Source of the DNA: Cryptomeria japonica
Taxonomy: Eukaryota; Streptophyta; Pinopsida; Cupressales; Cupressaceae
Direction: 5' to 3'
NCBI RefSeq assembly: GCF_030272615.1
Contig: NC_081409.1
Location: 873,508,626-873,572,625, forward strand
DNA: 64,000 nt
A program made the position numbers and the translations under genes. Within the stretch, counting starts at the first letter, position 1; every line of letters starts with the position of its first letter. The notes below the pieces were generated by a model. The model did no database searches and was not told the DNA's origin. It saw nothing but the letters and a program-made list of their open reading frames with translations. Positions 57,894 to 64,000 of this stretch are shown one piece after another.

Positions 57894-58974
57894 AAGGGCC
57901 CTCTAGTCCTTTGTAGAAATACTTCTCAAGTAGATAGGAGTGTGCATCTTGAGAAATCAGATTACCAAATTAAACAACCTGAGCCTATAGACCTAAAGCA
58001 TAGGCAAAATTTAAATACTATGAGCTCTGATGATTTATCTACCAAATGGAAAAGGCTAATTGAAGATGAAAGAAGAAGAGATCATATATAAATAGTTGAA
58101 GCTCTTGATTGTAATAATTACTTCTCTAATCATATTAATTCCTTTAAATTTTTTTAAATCTTTCGTATCTCTACAAATCTTTCCCATAAATGCACTAGTG
58201 TGCAAAATTGGAAACAGCTATAAACCAGTACCAAGTTGGAAAGTACCACATTGGAAGTCATGGTGATAGAGTGGATTGTAGCTAGTGACTAGACATATAT
58301 TAAATGACCAAAATGATCAATCGTGACATTTGATATGTGTCTATTGAATCCAATTCCATTTCGGGCACTTTCTCTTGAGCTATGTTCTCTTCAGAAAATT
58401 GGGCTGAAATAAAACTTCAGCCATTGATCTACGATCATCAAATGATTTAAAATCATTGATGGATTTTAGGTATGTGTCACCCTTCACATGTCAAAGAGAC
58501 CACGCTTATTGATACATTGTCCAGAGTCCAGACTCAATGTGATGTACTGAGGTGATGTGATGTGCCTTATATATTAATGGCAATAAATTCACAAAATCGC
58601 CAATAAATTATATATTTTTCCATAAATAACAAAATATTAGCCAAAAAAAATTGAATAATTTTCAAGCGGTGGATAATAATCACCAATACATTTAAATAAT
58701 TTTTCCGTCAGAGTAAAATTTTTCACCCATACAATTATATTTTTGTTCCTTTAAACAAAAATTATTTGCCTCCTACAGTATATATTTTCCCCATAGAGCA
58801 AGGTATTATTCACCAGAAATTTATGGAATTTTCGTACCCTAGAAAAAAATCACCAATACAAAATCATTTTTTTCCCTATTTTGAAAAAACATTTCGCCAT
58901 CAATATGAAAATTGTCCCCCAAAAATAATGTCTGATTCACCAATATTTTACACTTTTGCCTGAGGGGTGGTTTT
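57894..58974. other. Spacer without a gene, AT-rich to the right
   Basis: No coding support. From 58560 on, short words (CACCAATA, CGCCAATAAA, CGCCATCAATA) recur irregularly between T- and A-runs. This may be the degraded body of the 5' LTR of the next element. Confidence 0.45.
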
Positions 58975-59031
58975 TAAAGTTATCCCTGTCCTCCACTCTC
59001 AATTATCTCCTGGTATCTAATTTGTTTAACA

Positions 59032-59045
59032 ATTAGTATCAGATC
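59032..59045 (+). promoter_or_regulatory. Mutated primer binding site
   Basis: ATTAGTATCAGATC follows the LTR end TTTAACA. It differs by two bases from the initiator Met tRNA type. A second similar phrase, ATTGGTATTGAAGC, occurs shortly after (about 59054), as if the site were duplicated. Confidence 0.65.
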
Positions 59046-59154
59046 ATTCCAATAATTGGTATTGAAGCAAGGTCCTCTCTATAGAAGATTAACCACTTGA
59101 GGAGATTCGGTGGCATTAGCATCAAGTTCTATATTGAATCCCTATTGGAAGGAG

Positions 59155-62100
59155 AGCCCTAGATTTGATGGTACAAATTAAAAAATATGGAAGGAGTGAA
59201 AGAAGATTCATCTCAGATGCCTTGGAGCATAAGTTTGGGAGATAGTGGAGAAAGGGTATATACCTCATGATCCCAATTTTGGAACACCGGCACCTGTTGA
59301 TGAACATAAGAGAGTTGAAAATGATGTGAGAGAAAAAGAAGCATTGTTGAGCACCCTATCTGATGAAAAGCTATTCAATGTCATAGAATTGGAGAATGCT
59401 AAACAGATCTGGTTGAAGCTTGAAACTCTTTATGAAAGTGACCAAGTAGTAAAGATTGGTAAACATAAAGGTTTTTTGGGTAAGGTATGAAAGTTTGAAG
59501 ATGGAAGAAGATGAGAAGATAAGTTCTTTCATGGATAGATTTAATGAGATTCTCATGGGTATTAAATGATATGGTGGATCAACCAGTGAGGATGAGATAG
59601 TGTCAAAAGTTCTAAGAGTTCTACCTCTGGCTTACAAGATGAAGGCTATTGCTATCAATGAACTCCATACAATGTCAAGTACCCCTGTGACCAGAGATAC
59701 ATTACTTTGGAAATGGATTGCTTTTGAACTTGAAGAACTTGGAGATTAGAGTGCTGCTAAAAATGAGAAAAAATAGAACTTGAAGAGCTAGAACCCCTGA
59801 TTTCTAGAAGAATTCCTAAAGGACCAACTGGAAGTAAGTATGAAGGAAAAGTCCCTTTTAAATTTTTTTCATGTAATAATATTGGTCATTTTTCTTCTGT
59901 GTTCTGAAAGAGATTCTAGGAATCATGAAAGATTTGTGAGGAATTATAAGGCTAATCCTAAATATCAGAGAAAACCTAGATTTAGAAGGAATAAGGATAA
60001 ATCATGTTATTATGTTGGTGATGATTATTTTGGTATTACTGATGATGATGATGAACTTGTGAGTGGATCTGGTAATGGATCTTCCTTTGGCAAAGATTGG
60101 GTCTTTATTGCTATTAAGGATGATTCTTTGAAATCTGTCATTGAAACAACTCATACTGAAGAAAAAGATTTAGCTACAAAATTTGAAGTGAAGGATGAAT
60201 GGGTCATAGATAGTGGATTCTTGCATCACATGACTAGTGACGATTATTTTTAACATTGCAAGAATTTGATGGTGGATTGGCCAGATTTGGTAACAACAAG
60301 GTGTGTAGGATCAAAGGAAAAGGAACAATATCATTGGATGGTAAGACTAATACTGACAATGTTTATTATGTTGAAGGCTTAAATCATAATATTTTAAGTG
60401 TAGGTTAGATGGTGGATAGAGGATTTTATTTGCAATTCAAGGATGGAAAATGTATGATCATCAATAGATCTGGATTGGAAATTGCTTCTGGAACTCAAAA
60501 AAAATGTAATATCTTTCATTTGAACTCCGGTGAGAAGGCTTGCTTGATTGCTCAGATTGACGAAAGTTGGTTATGGAATAAGAGGATGTGTCATGTAAAT
60601 TTTGATTTCATAGTGAAGATCAGTTCAATACTAGTTGTCAGATATTTGCCCAAGATTGTTAAACCTCATAATCCAGTATGCAGAGAATGTCAAATGGTTA
60701 AGCAAGTTAGAACTTCTTTCAGAAATATACATGATAAATCTAATGAAATTATTGACCTTACTCATATTGATTTGTGTGGATTGGTAGGGACTAAAAGATT
60801 TCAAGATGATAGATATTTTATGTTACTTATTGATGACTTTTGTAGAATGATGTGGGTAACATTTTTAAGGGAAAAATATAAAGCTCTTGAGAAATTCAAA
60901 ATCTTTAAAGCTATGGTTGAGGCTAAGATAGAACTAAAGATAAAATGCTTAAGATCAAATCATGGTAGTGAGTTTACATCTAGTGAGTTCAACAACTTTT
61001 GTGAGGGAAATGGTATTAGAAGACAACTTTCTACACCTAGGACTCCATAATAGAATGGATTAGTGGAAAGGAAGTATAGAACAATATTGGATGAAGCAAG
61101 GACAATGATGACTAAAGATAGATTACTTGATATCTATTGGAGGGAAGTTGTGAATACAACAATATACACTTTCATTAGAGTACACATCAAAGGTGATATC
61201 AATAAGACTCCTTATGAATTATGGTTTGGTCATACTCCTACTATCAGATATTTCAGAATTTTGGGAAGAAAATGTTACATTAGAAGAGATGATGCATTAG
61301 GAAATTTTGATCCTAGAAGTGATGAAGGAATATTTTTGGGTTATTCTACAAAGAGAAAAGCATATAGATGTTATAAAAAAAGTTTGGATAGGATAATGCA
61401 GAGAATAAATGTCAAGGTGGATGAGCATGGCAGTAATCAGATCAGATCATATGATTATTGATTGGAAGATGAATTTATCATACCGGAACCGATAATGAAA
61501 GAATTAGTTCAGATCAGTGAACCAATGACACTGATAGCATCAGAAAATTCAATAGTGACAGATGAACATCAGAATGAGTCAGCAAATCAAGAAAATTCAA
61601 AGACTCCCAGGTATGTAAAACTAAATCATTTTTAAGATCAAATCATTGGAGATAAAAGGAAAGGGGTGATGACTAGGAGAAGGTTAGCTACCGAAGAGGT
61701 ATGTTTAATTTCTCAAATTAAGCCAGAATCATTTATTGATGCAAGTAAGGATGAAAATTGGATAAAAGCAATGGAAGAGGAATTATATCATATTGAAAAG
61801 AATAAGACATGAGAACTAGTACCTAGACCTAAAGAGAAGAACATTATTGGAACTAAATGGGTTTTCAGGAATAAATTGAATGAGGAAGGTCAAGTTGTAA
61901 GGAATGAGGCTAGATTGGTTTGCAAAGTTTATTCATGGGAAGAAGGAATTGATTATGGAGAGACTTATGCCCCGGTTGCTAGAATTGAAGCGATAAGACT
62001 TTTTCTTGCTTATGTTGCACACAAGAACTACAAAGTATATCAGATAGATGTTAAATGTGCATTTCTGAATGGAGATATTGAAGATAAATTTTATATTGAG

Positions 62101-63255
62101 TACCTAATGGATTTTCTTTATGAGAAGACAAGGACATGGTTTGCAAGCCGAAGAAAGTTTTATATGGACTAAAATAGGCTCCTAGAGCATGGTATGATAG
62201 ATTAGATAAGTATCTTCCAAAGCTTGGTTTTCATAAAGGTAATGTTGGTAGTAACTTATATTACAAACTTGAACATGATGACATATTGACTACTGAAGTA
62301 ATTTTGGATGATATCATTTTTGGAGGAGAAGAAGGTATATGCATGAAATTAGCTGATGATATGAAGAATAAATTTGAAATGTCTATGATTGATTAGATGA
62401 AGTTTTTCTTCGGTTTGAAGATTGCTTAAACTGATAAAGGTATTTTCATTTGTCAAACTAAGTATGTGAAGGATTTACTTAAGAAATTTGGACTTGATAA
62501 TTCTAAACTTGTCATTACTCCTATGATAATCGGTTGTAAATTGTCAAAGGATGATGAATCCCCTACAGTGAATCTGAGATGATACAAATCAATGATTGGT
62601 GGTTTGTTGTACGTAACTCAGACTAGACCTAATATAATGAATGTTTTTTGTATTTCTTCTAGATTTCACTTAGATCTTAGAGAAACTCATGATATTGTTG
62701 TCAATAGGATATTTAGATATTTGGCAGGTACAATAGACTTTGGGTTATGGTATCCAAAGAATCATGACTTCACATTATGTGTATATACAGATTCTGATTG
62801 GGCAGGAGATGTGGATGAACAAAAGAGCACTATTGGTGGTGCATTCTTTCTTGGGAAGAAGTTGGTTTCATGGCTTAGTAAGAAACAATCATGCACTTCA
62901 TTGTCTATTGTTGAAGAAGAATATGTAGTCATTGCTACCAACTATACTCATATTTTATGGATGAAACAAATGTTAATGGATATAAGGGTAATTTATGATG
63001 AACCTATTTCTATTCATTGTGATAATATTATTGCTATTGATAGGTCAAATAATTTGGTATTTCATTCCAAATCAAAAGACATTTCTATAAGGTATAATTT
63101 CTTGATGGAAAAGGTTGAAGCAAAGGAAGTCAAATTGGTTTATGTGCCTACTAAGGAATAGATTGCAGTTATTCTAACAAAATCATTGCCTAAAGACCCT
63201 TTTAAATATGTCAGAGATCAGTTGGGGGTTACCAACCCTCTAGAAGAGACCTAGA
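59155..63255 (+). pseudogene. gag-pol: SIRE-like Copia gag-pol polyprotein, decayed
   Basis: Gag begins near 59155 (RFDGTN) with LLSTLSDEKLFNVIELENAK at 59346 on, and a degenerate zinc knuckle near 59865. The protease reads WVIDSGFLHHMTSD (60200-60241). The integrase zinc region (CHVNFDF ... CRECQMVKQV) leads to a core with LTHIDLCGLVG, CLRSNHGSEFTS (one catalytic Asp changed to Asn) and VERKYRTIL. RT follows (NIIGTKWVFRNKLNEEGQVV, EEGIDYGETYAPVARIEAIR), with YVDD altered to ILDD at 62301-62312. RNase H is at about 62760-63160 (YTDSDWAGDVDEQKSTIGG). Many stops, including a TAA-TAG pair near 61050. Confidence 0.9.
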
Positions 63256-63387
63256 GATGAAGGGATGCATCAATCTAGTGAGCTTATCATACATACTTTT
63301 CTGATCCAAGTTGATGAAGATGGTATTACTACTTAGGGGGAGTAGTCAACTGTTTGGTTCAGTATTCCTTGTTTGGTATCCATCCTT

Positions 63388-63572
63388 TGTCATTGATGTC
63401 AAAGGGGGAGAAGGAATTCATGTGAAAAATACTCAGATCTTTTGGGAGAAGGTGTTAATCTCAGGGGGAGTTATTTCAGATGAGTCTTTTCTCTTTTGGG
63501 AGATTGTAGGCATTCCTTGGCACTTGTATGTTTTTCAAATTCAATGTTTCCATGAATGCCAAAGGGGGAGAT
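63388..63572 (+). promoter_or_regulatory. Two polypurine tracts with TTGTCATTGATGTCAA motif
   Basis: TTGTCATTGATGTCAAAGGG (63388 on, continuing GGGAG) and GCCAAAGGGGGAGAT ending at 63572 are similar G-runs about 160 bp apart. The second abuts the 3' LTR. Confidence 0.8.
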
Positions 63573-64000
63573 TGTTGGCAATATGATGGATTTGGTTAAG
63601 TGTTGTCATTGATGTCAACACTATATCTCAGTTGTAGACTATCCCAGTTGGATCTATCGCAGTTAGTCTTGGTGATATTCTTGGTTTTAGTTGTGATTCT
63701 AATCTGGTATGATTAGATCTCTGGAATCAGTTTTGGATGCTTATTTTGGATGGTTATATGCTTGCTATATTCTATTGGTTTATAATTTGGTCCTTTAGTT
63801 GTTATCTCTTTCAGTGTTTATTGGTATTTGCTAGCTTCTGGCTTTCCCGGTTAGCTTTACCAATATGCATTATTTGGTGACTTGGTCAGTGGATTTTGGG
63901 TCCGGCTTATGGAATCAGTTTCTATCATGCTGAAGGTGTTTCTTGATCGTGTCCTAAGTATTTGGTGACTTTTCATTGAATGGAGTGTTGTTATGATGGT
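63573..64000 (+). repeat. 3' LTR of the SIRE-like element, truncated by the window end
   Basis: Begins TGTTGGCAATATGATGG and has TTGTCATTGATGTCAACA within its first 50 bp, as do the solo LTRs A and B. The right end lies outside the window. Confidence 0.85.

Larger units (their letters stand above)
58975..64000 (+). mobile_element. Copia element (SIRE-like), runs off the window
   Basis: A remnant of the 5' LTR end (CCTCCACTCTCAATTATC ... TTTAACA to 59031), a mutated primer site, a decayed gag-pol gene, two polypurine tracts and a 3' LTR start (63573) are present. Polyprotein style and the long 3' untranslated region fit the SIRE lineage; this is by eye. Most of the 5' LTR is missing or unrecognisable. 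Confidence 0.8.

Overview
This is a stretch of nuclear repeat DNA from a seed plant. I read it as a large, repeat-rich genome of the gymnosperm/conifer kind, but that is inference: nothing in the window identifies a species. Almost everything is made of long terminal repeat (LTR) retrotransposons, mostly old, carrying stop codons and nested in each other, plus one hAT transposase remnant and several tandem repeats. I recognise no intact cellular gene, tRNA, rRNA or CRISPR array.

Layout. 1-8881: the 3' part of a Ty3 element of the Tat lineage (reverse transcriptase, two RNase H domains, integrase without its core), then an antisense plant-mobile-domain gene, repeat-rich DNA and the 3' LTR. 8882-9571: inverted partial LTR of another family. 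9600-10814: hAT transposase remnant. 11665-15715 (minus): a decayed ORF of about 1,300 codons, unrecognised, with a G-patch-like motif and coiled coils. 16123-16782: 264-bp tandem repeat. 17506-28618 (minus): an LTR element without pol, split by a complete Copia (Tork-like) element at 20287-24724. 28744-36739 (plus): a second pol-less LTR element with the same two-ORF plan, itself inside a minus-strand solo LTR. 37938-47678: a non-autonomous Tat-type element with 1.3-kb LTRs, inserted into a Tat-type protease fragment. 48122-57462: a Ty3 chromovirus (gag, protease, RT, RNase H, integrase, chromodomain) interrupted by two solo LTRs of one family. 57443-57893 (minus): unrecognised coding-like fragment. 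58975-64000: a Copia (SIRE-like) element whose 3' LTR runs off the window.

How the parts relate. The two pol-less elements at 17506-36739 share an ORF1 (coiled coil plus CCHC zinc knuckles) and a homologous ORF2 of about 1,000 codons. They share PBS, PPT and LTR signals with the SIRE-like Copia element, so they are probably mobilised in trans by such elements. The 37938-47678 element likewise shares LTR start, PPT and a hairpin/G-run signal with the Tat element at the left. Taking out the inserts restores one reading frame across both chromovirus breaks, which fixes those junctions to the base. In-frame stops are mostly TAG, often at a site expected to be CAG, as expected from long cytosine methylation. 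The most novel-looking items are the shared ORF2 family, the 11665-15715 ORF, an array of mini-hairpins with a constant TAAC-type loop and differing stems in several LTRs, and the hairpin/G-run shared by the Tat element and its non-autonomous relative.
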